DNA of 37,345 nt from an uncultured Hyphomicrobiales bacterium (GCA_903889985.1 CAISZN010000546.1:1-37345); one strand, 5' to 3'. Counted from the first letter of the stretch, positions 19,780-32,708 are shown. The notes: generated from the letters alone by a model not told the origin. Translations and numbers: made by a program.

Positions 19780-21278
19780 CGCGCTATCTCTCGATCCATA
19801 TCGCCGGGCGCAGCCGCGAGGACGCGCGCCCGCTGACCCCCGCCCGCCTCGCCGACTGGGCGCGGCGCTTCACACCCCTGTCCGCCCCCGACGCGCCCGA
19901 TGGCGCCATGCTCGATGTGAGTGGAGCCGCCCATCTCTTCGGTGGCGAGAAGGCGCTGCTCGACGAGATCGAACAGCGCCTGGCTGCGGCGGGCTGGGAA
20001 GCCCGAACCGCGCTTGCGCCCTCACCGGAAGGAGCCTGGGCGCTGGCGCGCTGGAGCCGCGTGCGCCTCGTGCCCGAATGGATCGAGGACAAGGCGCTGG
20101 TGCGCCTCTTCGGCCCCCTGCCCGTCGCGGCGCTGCGGCTCGACGATGCCACCGTCTATGCGCTGTCGCAGGCGGGCCTCAAGCGCATCGACGACATTCT
20201 GCACCGCCCGCGAGCGCCGATCACCGCGCGCTATGGCGCGGCCGTGTTCCAGCATCTCGACGCCATGCTGTGCCGGACCAAGAGCCCCATCTCGCCGCGC
20301 TTCGAGGCGCCCGCCTATGTGGTGGAGCGACGGTTTCCCGAACCCCTCGTGCGGCGCGAGGACATCGAGGCGGTGCTTGAGCTGCTCGGCGGGGATCTCT
20401 GCCGCATGCTCGAACGCCATGGCGAGGGCGCGCGGCAGATGCAGATCGATCTGTTCCGCGTCGACAATGCGGTGCATCGCATCAGTGCAGCGGCCAGCCG
20501 CCCGCTGCGTGATCCCAAGGCCATGAGCCGCCTGTTCGCCGAGCGCATCGCGGCCGCCAGCGAGGCGCGGCAGGACGATCCGCTCGAGGCGGGCTTTGGC
20601 TTCGATCTCATCCGGCTGGCTGCGATGGAGGTCGAACGGCTGGATGCGCGGCAGCTGACAGGCCCTCACCCCAGCCCTCTCCCGCAAGCGGGAGAGGGAG
20701 CGCACACGCAGATGCGTGACGACACTCCGACATTAAGCTCGATGCTGCCGCCCCCCTCGCCCCGCCGAAGGTGGGGAGAGGGTAAGGGTGAGGGGCTGCC
20801 ACAGAACGAAGACGCAGCCGATCTCGTCGATCGCCTCGGTGCGCGGCTCGGTACGCGCCGCGTCACGCGTCTCATTCCCCAGCCATCGCATATTCCCGAA
20901 CAGGCGGTGATGCTGTCGCCAGCTGCCAGCCTGCGTGGCAATGCGGCGCTGGATCTGTGGCAAGGCCCCTTCGCCGTCACGCAGGCCACGCGGCCCCTGC
21001 GCCTGTTCGAAAAGCCCGAGCCCGTCGAAGCCCTCGCCGAAGTGCCAGATGGCCCGCCCCTGCGCTTTCGCTGGCGTCGCGTCATGCATGAAGTCGCTGC
21101 CATCGAGGGGCCAGAGCGCATCGCACCCGAATGGTGGAAGGCGGATTCTTCGCCACTGACGCGCGATTACTTCCGCGTCGAGGATCGCGAGGGTCGCCGC
21201 TTCTGGATGTTCCGCGAAGGCCTCTATGGCCAGGAAAGCCAGCGGCCGCGCTGGTTCATGCATGGGCTGTTCGCCTGA
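19776..21278 (+). CDS. imuB: ImuB, Y-family DNA polymerase-like mutasome protein
   Basis: GTG start at 19776 overlaps the imuA stop (GTGA). RYLSIHIAGR; AMLDVSGAAHLFGGEKALLDEIEQRL; C-terminal DYFRVEDREGRRFWMFREGLYG. Confidence 0.9.
   Translation: MTRYLSIHIAGRSREDARPLTPARLADWARRFTPLSAPDAPDGAMLDVSGAAHLFGGEKALLDEIEQRLAAAGWEARTALAPSPEGAWALARWSRVRLVPEWIEDKALVRLFGPLPVAALRLDDATVYALSQAGLKRIDDILHRPRAPITARYGAAVFQHLDAMLCRTKSPISPRFEAPAYVVERRFPEPLVRREDIEAVLELLGGDLCRMLERHGEGARQMQIDLFRVDNAVHRISAAASRPLRDPKAMSRLFAERIAAASEARQDDPLEAGFGFDLIRLAAMEVERLDARQLTGPHPSPLPQAGEGAHTQMRDDTPTLSSMLPPPSPRRRWGEGKGEGLPQNEDAADLVDRLGARLGTRRVTRLIPQPSHIPEQAVMLSPAASLRGNAALDLWQGPFAVTQATRPLRLFEKPEPVEALAEVPDGPPLRFRWRRVMHEVAAIEGPERIAPEWWKADSSPLTRDYFRVEDREGRRFWMFREGLYGQESQRPRWFMHGLFA
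20661..20805 (+). repeat. Composite REP-like element inserted in frame in imuB
   Basis: CCCTCACCCCAGCCCTCTCCCGCAAGCGGGAGAGGGAG followed by CCCCGCCGAAGGTGGGGAGAGGGTAAGGGTGAGGGG. Translates to GPHPSPLPQAGEG...PSPRRRWGEGKGEG. Confidence 0.85.
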
Positions 21279-21289
21279 GGTTCAAGCGT

Positions 21290-24829
<3,540 letters not shown>

Positions 24830-24894
24830 CAGAGCCTCTGCATCGGCTAAAGCCAATAAATATTGTCAGCGCGAGCTCGCGACGTGGACCCGAT

Positions 24895-25947
24895 CTAGGC
24901 CCCACGGATGCGCGCAAGCACGCGCTGAACATTCTCGATAGGCGTGGGCGGCAGAATCCCATGGCCGAGATTGAAGATGTGGGGCCCCGCTGAGCAGGAT
25001 TCGAGAATGCGATCCACCTCGGCTTCGAGGCCCTTCGGCCCTGTCAGCAACATGATGGGATCGAGATTGCCCTGCAGGGCTGCATGAGGCTGTGCAAGCT
25101 TCGCACAGGTCGCAATATCTGCGGACGTGTCGAGACTGACGCCGTGAACCGACGGCCGCGCCGCGAGCTGCGCGATGGCGCTTGCAGGCGCGCCGCGAGG
25201 GAACACAATAATGCGAACATCTGGATGTGCTGCTGCAACCGCGTCAGCGATGGCCGCGCAAGGAGCAAGACACCAGCGTTCGAGTTGGGGGCCGGGCAAC
25301 ACACCAGCCCAGGAATCAAAAATCTGAACAACCTCAGCCCCGGCGCGGATCTGCGCCGAAAGATGCGCAATCGATGCACTCACGAGCTTGTCGATCAGCG
25401 ATTGGAATGCATCGGGATAGCGATAAGCGAAGGTGCGGGCCGGGCCCTGATCAGGTGTTCCATGGCCAGCAATCATGTAACTGGCAACAGTCCACGGCGC
25501 GCCACAAAAACCGATCAGCGTTGTTGAACCGTCAAGTGCACCATGAACCCGGTCGATGGCTTCATAGACAGCCGACAATTTCGACAGGTCTGCCTCATCT
25601 GCCAACTGCAGAAGATCCTCGGGGCCCTGCATGGGCTTCAGCCGCGGACCTTCTCCTGCCTCGAAGGAGACCGACTGTCCGAGCGCCTCGGGAATGGTGA
25701 GGATGTCGCTGAAGATGATCGCTGCATCGAAACCGAAGCGTCGGATTGGCTGCAGTGTCGCTTCCGCAGCTTTGGCAGGATTGAAGCAGAACTCCATGAA
25801 GCTCGACGTCGTGGCGCGCAACTCCCGGTATTCCGGAAGATAGCGGCCAGCCTGACGCATCAGCCAGATTGGCGGCCGCTCGGCCTTCTCTCCAGAGAGA
25901 ACCCGCAGGAGCTTCTTTGTCGGCGCAGCTAACGTTGATTTTGTCAA
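24895..25947 (-). CDS. hemE: Uroporphyrinogen decarboxylase
   Basis: RPPIWLMRQAGRYLPEYRELR; FCGAPWTVASYMIAG; FNLGHGILPPTPIENV. Probable TTG start at 25947; ORF extends to 25980. Confidence 0.95.
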   Translation of the reverse strand: MTKSTLAAPTKKLLRVLSGEKAERPPIWLMRQAGRYLPEYRELRATTSSFMEFCFNPAKAAEATLQPIRRFGFDAAIIFSDILTIPEALGQSVSFEAGEGPRLKPMQGPEDLLQLADEADLSKLSAVYEAIDRVHGALDGSTTLIGFCGAPWTVASYMIAGHGTPDQGPARTFAYRYPDAFQSLIDKLVSASIAHLSAQIRAGAEVVQIFDSWAGVLPGPQLERWCLAPCAAIADAVAAAHPDVRIIVFPRGAPASAIAQLAARPSVHGVSLDTSADIATCAKLAQPHAALQGNLDPIMLLTGPKGLEAEVDRILESCSAGPHIFNLGHGILPPTPIENVQRVLARIRGA

Positions 25948-26070
25948 ACCCTGCTCCCAGTGCTCATGCGACGCCCGCAAAACTTGGCCGCCAGTTAATC
26001 CGCAAGGCCGTAAAATTCAAGGCACCGGCGAAGGTCACACAACACAGATAGGGCCATTGAAGCCAGATAG

Positions 26071-26655
26071 ATGCCGAACCGGACCGCCGCGACTGGCCAT
26101 TCGCGGGATCAACAGTGGCCGGGGCACAACTTGCTCGCGAGCGAGGGGGCCTCTAAGATTCAATTCCGTAGCGCCAAATTGAACGGAACGCCAGTGTCCT
26201 CCAATTCCGAACATGCCGAACGCGTCTGGTTTCGCTGGCTGCGGCTGCAGAGCCGGATGGAGGGAATGGTGGCTGAAAGGCTCAAGGCCCTCGGCCTCTC
26301 GGTTCCCCAGTGCGACGTGCTCACCACGCTCACCGAGCGCGAGGGCATCAGCCAGCAGGAACTGGCCGAGCGGCTCTACGTGACAAAAGGCAATATTTCG
26401 GGCCTGATCGACCGACTGACCGCAGCCGGTCTGGTCGAGCGGCGCTCCATCGAGGGCGACCGCCGCTCCCATGCAATTTACCTGACCCCGGCCGGCCGGG
26501 GTCTCGCCGAGAAGGGCATCATCCTGCAGCGCGACTTCGTGGCGCAAACCATCGGCCAGCTGACGCCAGGCCAGATCACCGAGTTCGAGGCAATCCTGAT
26601 CTCCACCCGTGACAAGGTTCGGGCTCTCAATCCAAAGCCACGCGGCCGCCGCTGA
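26071..26655 (+). CDS. MarR-family transcriptional regulator
   Basis: SVPQCDVLTTLTEREGISQQELAERLYVTKGNISGLIDRLTAAGLVERRSIEGDRRSHAIYLTPAGR. N-terminal start uncertain. Confidence 0.88.
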   Translation: MPNRTAATGHSRDQQWPGHNLLASEGASKIQFRSAKLNGTPVSSNSEHAERVWFRWLRLQSRMEGMVAERLKALGLSVPQCDVLTTLTEREGISQQELAERLYVTKGNISGLIDRLTAAGLVERRSIEGDRRSHAIYLTPAGRGLAEKGIILQRDFVAQTIGQLTPGQITEFEAILISTRDKVRALNPKPRGRR

Positions 26656-26882
26656 AACAGCGAGGCAGCGGTGCCGGCACCACGATCCGGTATGGCCTTC
26701 GCCGTTAACCCTGCGATGGATCGCTGACCGGCTGCCATGATGCTGCCGTGACCTCGATGCACATTCCTGTGTATTGGCGTGCGAACAAGGGGTCCGTTGG
26801 GTGATTTTTTACGGGGCATTAACCGCGACAGTCGACCCTCGCGAAGAGGCAGTTCGCCTCCTCGAACGACGAGTTGAGTCCC

Positions 26883-27080
26883 ATGAGCGTAGACGTTCAG
26901 CCCTCCCCTGCAGCCTCCCAACAGCCCCAGCATGCCCGCGAACTGCAGGCGCGACTTTATCGCGAGATCGGCATTTCAGCGGTCGCCGCGGCCCTGCAGC
27001 TTCCAGAACCCCCGGTGGATGTCCAGGTCGAACAGCATCGCGACAATCAGCCCATGCTTCGCAAGGATATCGCTGCCTGA
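26883..27080 (+). CDS. Small hypothetical protein
   Basis: MSVDVQPSPAASQQPQHARELQARLYREIGISAVAAALQLPEPP...; intergenic, non-overlapping ORF. Confidence 0.5.
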   Translation: MSVDVQPSPAASQQPQHARELQARLYREIGISAVAAALQLPEPPVDVQVEQHRDNQPMLRKDIAA

Positions 27081-27132
27081 GCGATCCTGCCGGGCCGAAA
27101 CTTGGTCCGATTTGCCCTGAAAGCTGTTCCCG

Positions 27133-28044
27133 ATGTTCCTGACACGCCGCGCCTTCCTCAAATCCGGCGGCGCGCTGTCTCTCAGCGTGGGTGGTGCCGG
27201 CAGCTACGCGGCCGGCGTCGAGCCCATGTTCATGCTCGGCGTCACGGACTACCACATGACGCCACCGGGCTGGCCGCCTGACCTCGAACTGAAGGTCAGC
27301 CTCATCGCCGATATTCATGCCTGCGAACCCTTCATGTCGCAGGAGCGCGTACGCTATATCTGCGACCTGTCGAATTCGCTGAACCCCGACCTCGTGCTGC
27401 TGCTTGGCGATTACAACGGCGGGCACAACTACGTCACCGGCGTCGTGATGCCAGACCAGTGGGGCGCGGCGCTGGCAGACCTGCGCGCCCCGCTCGGCGT
27501 CTATGGCATCCTCGGCAACCACGATTGGTGGCATGGGCCAATCCCGCGCATGCGGGGCGACGACGGGGAGAGCGTTCGCAAGGCCCTGCGCGCCGCCCAT
27601 GTCCGCATCCTCGAAAATGATGCGATCAGGCTCACCCATCATGGGCGTCCCTTCTGGCTGGCAGGCCTGGCGAGCCAAATCGCGCTGCGTGTCAGCCGTG
27701 GCGTGTTCCGTGGTGTCGATGATCTGCCCGGCACGATGCGCAAGATCACCGATGACGCGCCTGTCCTCCTGATGGCCCATGAGCCCATGGTCTTCGATTC
27801 GGTTCCGGAGCGCGTCTCGCTGACCGTCTGCGGCCATACCCATGGCGGGCAGATGAACCTGCCCTTCATCGGATCGCCTTTCGCGGAGGGGCGCTTTGGC
27901 CCAAACCACATCTACGGCCATGTGGTCGAAGAGGGCCGCAACATGATCATCTCGGCGGGCCTGGGCGCTTCCATTGCACCGCTGCGCATGGGGCGTCCGC
28001 CGGAAGTCGTCCAGCTGACCTTGGGGCGCAGTCTCTCCGCCTGA
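27133..28044 (+). CDS. Metallophosphoesterase (probable Tat/Sec signal)
   Basis: VSLIADIHAC; LLLGDYNGG; GILGNHDWW; VCGHTHGGQ metallophosphoesterase motifs. Confidence 0.92.
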   Translation: MFLTRRAFLKSGGALSLSVGGAGSYAAGVEPMFMLGVTDYHMTPPGWPPDLELKVSLIADIHACEPFMSQERVRYICDLSNSLNPDLVLLLGDYNGGHNYVTGVVMPDQWGAALADLRAPLGVYGILGNHDWWHGPIPRMRGDDGESVRKALRAAHVRILENDAIRLTHHGRPFWLAGLASQIALRVSRGVFRGVDDLPGTMRKITDDAPVLLMAHEPMVFDSVPERVSLTVCGHTHGGQMNLPFIGSPFAEGRFGPNHIYGHVVEEGRNMIISAGLGASIAPLRMGRPPEVVQLTLGRSLSA

Positions 28045-28122
28045 AAAACAAAGGGCTGCACAACCTTCCGGCCGCGCAGCCCGCAATGTCTGGTCCGGCG
28101 GGACGAGCCCACCGACGCCTGA

Positions 28123-28728
28123 TTACTTCACGATGACCTTGGCACCCACCTGGACGCGGTTGAACAGGTCGATCGCGTCGATGTTGGCCATGCGGATGCA
28201 ACCCGAGGACACGTCATGACCGATCGATTCCGGCTCGTTGGTGCCGTGGATGCGATAGAGCGTGTCCTTGTTGCCCTGATAGAGATACATGGCGCGCGCC
28301 CCGAGAGGATTGTCGGGACCACCCGGCAGGCCACCAGCAGCCGCCGTCGGCTTGAGGTGAGGCCAACGCTCCAGCATGTCAGCGGGCGGCATCCAGCGCG
28401 GCCATTCAGCCTTGCGACCAACCGTTGCGACGCCGCTCCAGCCAGCTGCTTCCGAGCCGGTCGCCACGCCGTAGCGGATGGCCTTCTTGCCGGGGAGGAC
28501 GAAGTACAGGAAGTGCTTCTTCGTATCGATCACCACCGTGCCCGGCGCTTCGCCGGTCGGATCCTCGACCTGATAGCGATGGAACTCGAGCCCGACTTCG
28601 AAGTGCGGCACCATGGCCATGTACTTCGAATCCTGGGTCGACACGGACGGATCCGGGACCGAGTCATAGCAACCAGCCAGACCCACCGTAAGGCCACAGA
28701 CGGCCGCGAAAACTTTCCAATTCATCAT
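28123..28728 (-). CDS. L,D-transpeptidase (YkuD domain), lipoprotein-like N-terminus
   Basis: YRIHGTNEPESIGHDVSSGCIRMANIDAIDLFNRV (catalytic HG...SSGCIRM); GLAGCYDS lipobox-like. Confidence 0.93.
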   Translation of the reverse strand: MMNWKVFAAVCGLTVGLAGCYDSVPDPSVSTQDSKYMAMVPHFEVGLEFHRYQVEDPTGEAPGTVVIDTKKHFLYFVLPGKKAIRYGVATGSEAAGWSGVATVGRKAEWPRWMPPADMLERWPHLKPTAAAGGLPGGPDNPLGARAMYLYQGNKDTLYRIHGTNEPESIGHDVSSGCIRMANIDAIDLFNRVQVGAKVIVK

Positions 28729-28959
28729 GACTTATCCCGCCCCGGATGCCAGCAACAGGAACCGGCATCGTCTTAAACTTCCCCTTACCATAAGGTTTGC
28801 ACTGCGGCGAGACGGCGAAGCTCGCCAGCCAGACCTTGTGGCTTTGCTGCAACATGTGCTTGGACCTCCACCCATCGGCCCCCGCCCTTTGCGTCTGTCG
28901 AATGATGGACAGGTCCTGCGTGCTGGAGGACACTGGCGGAGCAGCCCGGAGCCAAAGCC

Positions 28960-29889
28960 TTGAATACACTCTTCCTCACCCATCCAATCGCGCTTCAGCA
29001 TGAGATGGGCGAAGGCCATCCCGAAAGGCCTGACCGCCTGCGGGCCATCGAGCGGATTCTCGAAGCCGAGCAGTTCCAATCACTTCACCGGGATCTGGCC
29101 CCGCGCGGCACCATCGAGGCCGTGGTCCGGGTCCATCCACGCGACTATTACGACGTGCTGGAGCGCGAATCCCCCGATCAGGGCTACGCCCAGCTCGACG
29201 CGGACACGGTCATGAACGAGGCGAGCTTCGAGGCCGCCATGCATGCGGTGGGCGGTGCCTGCTTCGCCGTCGACGAGGTCATGACGAAGCGCTGCGACAA
29301 TGCCTTCGTGGCCATGCGACCTCCCGGCCACCATGCCGAGCGCGCAACCCCCATGGGCTTCTGCTTCTTCAACAATGCCGCCATTGCGGCCCGTCACGCC
29401 CAGGCGGTGCATGGGGCGCAGCGCGTCGCCATCATGGATTTCGACGTCCACCACGGCAATGGCACCCAGGATATCTTCTGGGCGGACCCTACGGTCATGT
29501 ATGCCTCGACCCATCAGATGCCCCTCTATCCGGGCACCGGGGCCGCGAGCGAGACCGGCGAGCACGACAACATCGTCAATGCGCCCCTGCGGTCGGGCGA
29601 TGGCGGGGTCGCCTTCCGCGAGGCAATGGAGGCGAAGATCCTGCCCCGGATTGAGGCCTTTGCACCGGATCTCGTGATCATCTCGGCCGGCTTCGACGCC
29701 CACCGCCGCGATCCCCTTGGCGGCCTCTCCTTCGTTGAAGAAGACTTTGGCTGGGCCACGGCCAAGCTCATGGAGATTGCCGACAAGCGCGCCAGGGGCC
29801 GCCTCGTGTCCCTGCTGGAGGGTGGTTACGACCTTGAAGGATTGGCACGCTCAGTCTCGACGCATATGAAGAGGCTGATGGGTGCCTGA
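28960..29889 (+). CDS. Histone deacetylase-family protein (acetoin utilisation/APAH-like)
   Basis: RPPGHHAERATPMGFCFFNNAAIAARHA; MDFDVHHGNGTQDIFW; SAGFDAHRRDPLGGL. TTG start. Confidence 0.93.
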   Translation: MNTLFLTHPIALQHEMGEGHPERPDRLRAIERILEAEQFQSLHRDLAPRGTIEAVVRVHPRDYYDVLERESPDQGYAQLDADTVMNEASFEAAMHAVGGACFAVDEVMTKRCDNAFVAMRPPGHHAERATPMGFCFFNNAAIAARHAQAVHGAQRVAIMDFDVHHGNGTQDIFWADPTVMYASTHQMPLYPGTGAASETGEHDNIVNAPLRSGDGGVAFREAMEAKILPRIEAFAPDLVIISAGFDAHRRDPLGGLSFVEEDFGWATAKLMEIADKRARGRLVSLLEGGYDLEGLARSVSTHMKRLMGA

Positions 29890-29980
29890 CAGGATGATAG
29901 CTACTGCTAAAAGCGTTCCAAAGTATAATCGGCTGCCGCACAAAGCAGTTTTGATCAGTTTAAAAAATGACCTTGAGGAG

Positions 29981-31228
29981 TCATGAACTGTAATTTTGAA
30001 TGGGCTCATTCAAGTCTGGGATAAGGAATATCCCATAGATAGATACTAAAGTGATTAGCCCAATGGCGATTGCTAGCGGCACCTGACTAATCTGGTACGC
30101 TCCAATAAATCCTCCGCACAAGGTAGAAAAAACAGCGGCCCATACACGGCTTATGGAATCTCCAGCTGCAATGATCAAATGAAGTGATTCTGGAGGAGAT
30201 ATTCTTTGACCAATAGAAACGACAAGCGTCCGAGCCGCAGCTGTTGAGATGCCAAGTAGCGAGCAAACCAGCAAAATATAGAACACATGCAGCTCAACCA
30301 ACGACATGATCATAAAAATACCAGCGCAACACGACGCAATTCCGGCAATTATCCCGAGCATGATAAGCTTACCAGATGCATTGCTCTTCATAAACTGTAA
30401 TATTATATGGCTGCCAAACACCATACCCGAAGCAGATATTGCCAAACACAGACCATAATATCGCGCATAGTCGGCAGTTGGAATCATTTCTAACAGCAGT
30501 GTCGGAATCAACGCAGCCCAAAATGTACCCATTAGAGGCCCGAGTAGCCGAGCAGACGTCAAGCGGCGAAGCTTCGGGCTTTGCAGAATTTGGATAAACC
30601 CACCAAGTGGAGAACTTCTACGATTACGATGGATATCTGGGCAATGGCGTCGCAATTGCCACGCCCAATAGGCCGCAACCACCGAAAGAAAAATCACATC
30701 CAAATAAAGACAAAACCAAATCTCAAGAAAAAATGACAGAACCGCGACAATCGCCGGAGCAACTGTAGAAGCAGCCCCCTCATAAGATTGCAATCTATTG
30801 ATAATTATTTCGCGCTGCTTGACGTCGACCGCCACCCGATTCAGATAAAAATATTTTAGCGGATTAAGTAGGCCGTCTAAACATGAAAGCGAAAACTGGC
30901 ATGCGACGAGAAACGGAAAGAAGTCTACGTACGTTAAAGCAAATAAGGAACCTAATAGAAGAGCTATTTTACCCAAGGCGACAATGAAAATAGCAAAAAA
31001 ACCGATTCGTGGCTGGACAACAAACGGTATTAAAAATCCTGATGTAACGGTACCGACGTTCATGGCGACCCAAAGCGTTACAGCAGCAGTCGCTCCAAAA
31101 TGAGTTGCTGCAATCGTTATGATCGCAACCCTTGTAAGAGCCAAACCCAGCTGGCTTAGCAATGCCGCAGCAACGAAAATATTTGCCGAGAATCGGGCCG
31201 GCTCTTCCTCGCGTTTTTTATTTTGCAT
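29981..31228 (-). CDS. MFS-like multi-TM transporter (candidate exporter of island B)
   Basis: 415 aa with many hydrophobic TM segments. Start overlaps the end of the PP-loop gene by 11 nt; low GC. Confidence 0.75.
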   Translation of the reverse strand: MQNKKREEEPARFSANIFVAAALLSQLGLALTRVAIITIAATHFGATAAVTLWVAMNVGTVTSGFLIPFVVQPRIGFFAIFIVALGKIALLLGSLFALTYVDFFPFLVACQFSLSCLDGLLNPLKYFYLNRVAVDVKQREIIINRLQSYEGAASTVAPAIVAVLSFFLEIWFCLYLDVIFLSVVAAYWAWQLRRHCPDIHRNRRSSPLGGFIQILQSPKLRRLTSARLLGPLMGTFWAALIPTLLLEMIPTADYARYYGLCLAISASGMVFGSHIILQFMKSNASGKLIMLGIIAGIASCCAGIFMIMSLVELHVFYILLVCSLLGISTAAARTLVVSIGQRISPPESLHLIIAAGDSISRVWAAVFSTLCGGFIGAYQISQVPLAIAIGLITLVSIYGIFLIPDLNEPIQNYSS

Positions 31229-32420
31229 TGAGAAGCCGCTTATGCGCCAGCCGCAATGCCATAGGTATAGGCCCTAACGTATCAAACCCTAAATCAGCGT
31301 CAAAAACTAGCGGGCTCCCTAAGCGTGTCGACAGTTCTGCAGACGAATCTAATAGCTTTTCACCGACCCCGGGGAAATCAGAAGTCAGCACGTAAGCCAA
31401 CTGATAGGCCAAAGTCCGACCAGGAGAGAAGCTTGGATACCGACCTTCATAATTCGCAAAAGAGTGCTTCGGATAACACCCGTCGATAATCTTCTTCGGT
31501 GTCTTCCAGAGAGGGAATAGAAGCTTTACGCCATCTACTTTTCGCACCGGCAGTTCGGGTGGCATCCCACCGCGTAAATTCCAAGCGAAGTATTCTGCAA
31601 TTAAGTCCTCGAAATTGATGCCTGTACAAATGTGCCTTGCATTGTTTAATTTGGCAATATGAACCAGAACTCTACGAATGATAAGTGTGCCCAAGAACTC
31701 ATAATCTTCACCAGGAAATTGCTTTCCAAATCGGCTTATAAGATCCGGCCCTTCACCGGTTGCACCTAAAATCTCTCGAGTTTCAAGCTCAGATACCACA
31801 TTCAGTTTCAATGAAAGTTGATCGCAGATATCTTTTGCCCGAGAGATCCCAGCGTCCCACTCGCCAGGCCCCGAAATGATCACTGGAATAATCTCTATAT
31901 TTTTATCGGATTTATATTTTTCAAGCGCCGATATCAGCGCGTTGCTATCACCGCCACCGCTAACACCGATCACGATTTTAGCAACGCCGCTGCCGGACTT
32001 TTCAAAATATTGATCCAACATTGATGAGACATTCTCTTCAACAACCTGGATGCATTCAGCCCGACTGAACCGTCTAAGAATTGTGTTTCCGGATCGTTGC
32101 GACAGGTCACGGTATAGATATTCAGCCACGGCTCCATTCCCGTCCGCCGGATCAGAAATCTTTAAATGAGCATGTATGTAGCTTGTTGGGTCAATGTTTC
32201 TTTGCAAGAAAGCAGCAACTAAAGTATTGCGTCCAAACTCCGACATTTTTGTTCCCAAGCAGGGGAAAAGCCGAAAACCAGAATCCCCGACCTCCTTTAC
32301 ATAAAGCGCAACTGAGGCCCAAGCTATCTGCGCGCTATTAAGAACATCCAGCACAGTATCGTCATCGCCATGCGGAAGATCGAACATTCCATGCGTTGAA
32401 AACAATCGAAGAATTGGCAT
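31218..32420 (-). CDS. PP-loop ATPase / asparagine-synthase-like (adenine nucleotide alpha hydrolase superfamily) enzyme
   Basis: KIVIGVSGGGDSNALISALEKY PP-loop (SGGGDSN near 31941-31961); HICTGINFEDLIAEYFAWNLRGG. Lacks an N-terminal catalytic Cys2 glutaminase signature. Confidence 0.75.
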   Translation of the reverse strand: MPILRLFSTHGMFDLPHGDDDTVLDVLNSAQIAWASVALYVKEVGDSGFRLFPCLGTKMSEFGRNTLVAAFLQRNIDPTSYIHAHLKISDPADGNGAVAEYLYRDLSQRSGNTILRRFSRAECIQVVEENVSSMLDQYFEKSGSGVAKIVIGVSGGGDSNALISALEKYKSDKNIEIIPVIISGPGEWDAGISRAKDICDQLSLKLNVVSELETREILGATGEGPDLISRFGKQFPGEDYEFLGTLIIRRVLVHIAKLNNARHICTGINFEDLIAEYFAWNLRGGMPPELPVRKVDGVKLLFPLWKTPKKIIDGCYPKHSFANYEGRYPSFSPGRTLAYQLAYVLTSDFPGVGEKLLDSSAELSTRLGSPLVFDADLGFDTLGPIPMALRLAHKRLLNAK

Positions 32421-32445
32421 TGAAAATACTCAATTTTGGAAAAAT

Positions 32446-32469
32446 GCGCCTGCCAAAAAAGGTAGGCGC
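32446..32469 (-). terminator. Stem-loop between small peptide gene and PP-loop gene (attenuator or partial terminator)
   Basis: Minus strand GCGCCTACC-TTTTTT-GGCAGGCGC followed by ATTTTTCC; 9-bp stem with one mismatch. Confidence 0.55.
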
Positions 32470-32492
32470 GAAAAAGTTCTTTTGTACAGGCC

Positions 32493-32708
32493 TCACCAGG
32501 AGGCGGGCTCAATAGATGCAGCATAAATAAAATTGAGCTTGCATTCCGAGGCGAACATCTCGCGCCTGTTTACCCTAAGATCTTCTAGCAGTTTTAGAGA
32601 GACTGGTTGCGTAAGTATCGTGGCTGTCCGCACGCATGTCCCAGCTTTAATATCTTTCATTTCATAGCCCCGAGACGCGCCATGAACTTCATGTTTAAAA
32701 GCATTCAT
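32493..32708 (-). CDS. 71-aa small peptide, candidate precursor peptide
   Basis: MNAFKHEVHGASRGYEMKDIKAGTCVRTATILTQPVSLKLLEDLRVNRREMFASECKLNFIYAASIEPASW. AGGAG Shine-Dalgarno shortly upstream of the ATG. First gene of a PP-loop/MFS operon. Confidence 0.65.
   Translation of the reverse strand: MNAFKHEVHGASRGYEMKDIKAGTCVRTATILTQPVSLKLLEDLRVNRREMFASECKLNFIYAASIEPASW

Noticed and set aside
26809-28086. 425-aa minus-strand ORF
   Set aside because: Antisense to the metallophosphoesterase gene; shadow ORF.
32324-32524. 66-aa minus-strand ORF overlapping both the 71-aa peptide and the PP-loop start
   Set aside because: Different frame, spans the stem-loop, no good Shine-Dalgarno; the 71-aa ORF is better supported.
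29981-32708. Canonical lasso peptide cluster
   Set aside because: An asparagine-synthase-like enzyme and a small peptide are present, but there is no B-type RRE/leader peptidase and no ABC exporter, and the peptide lacks a clear Gly-N...Asp/Glu(7-9) core.
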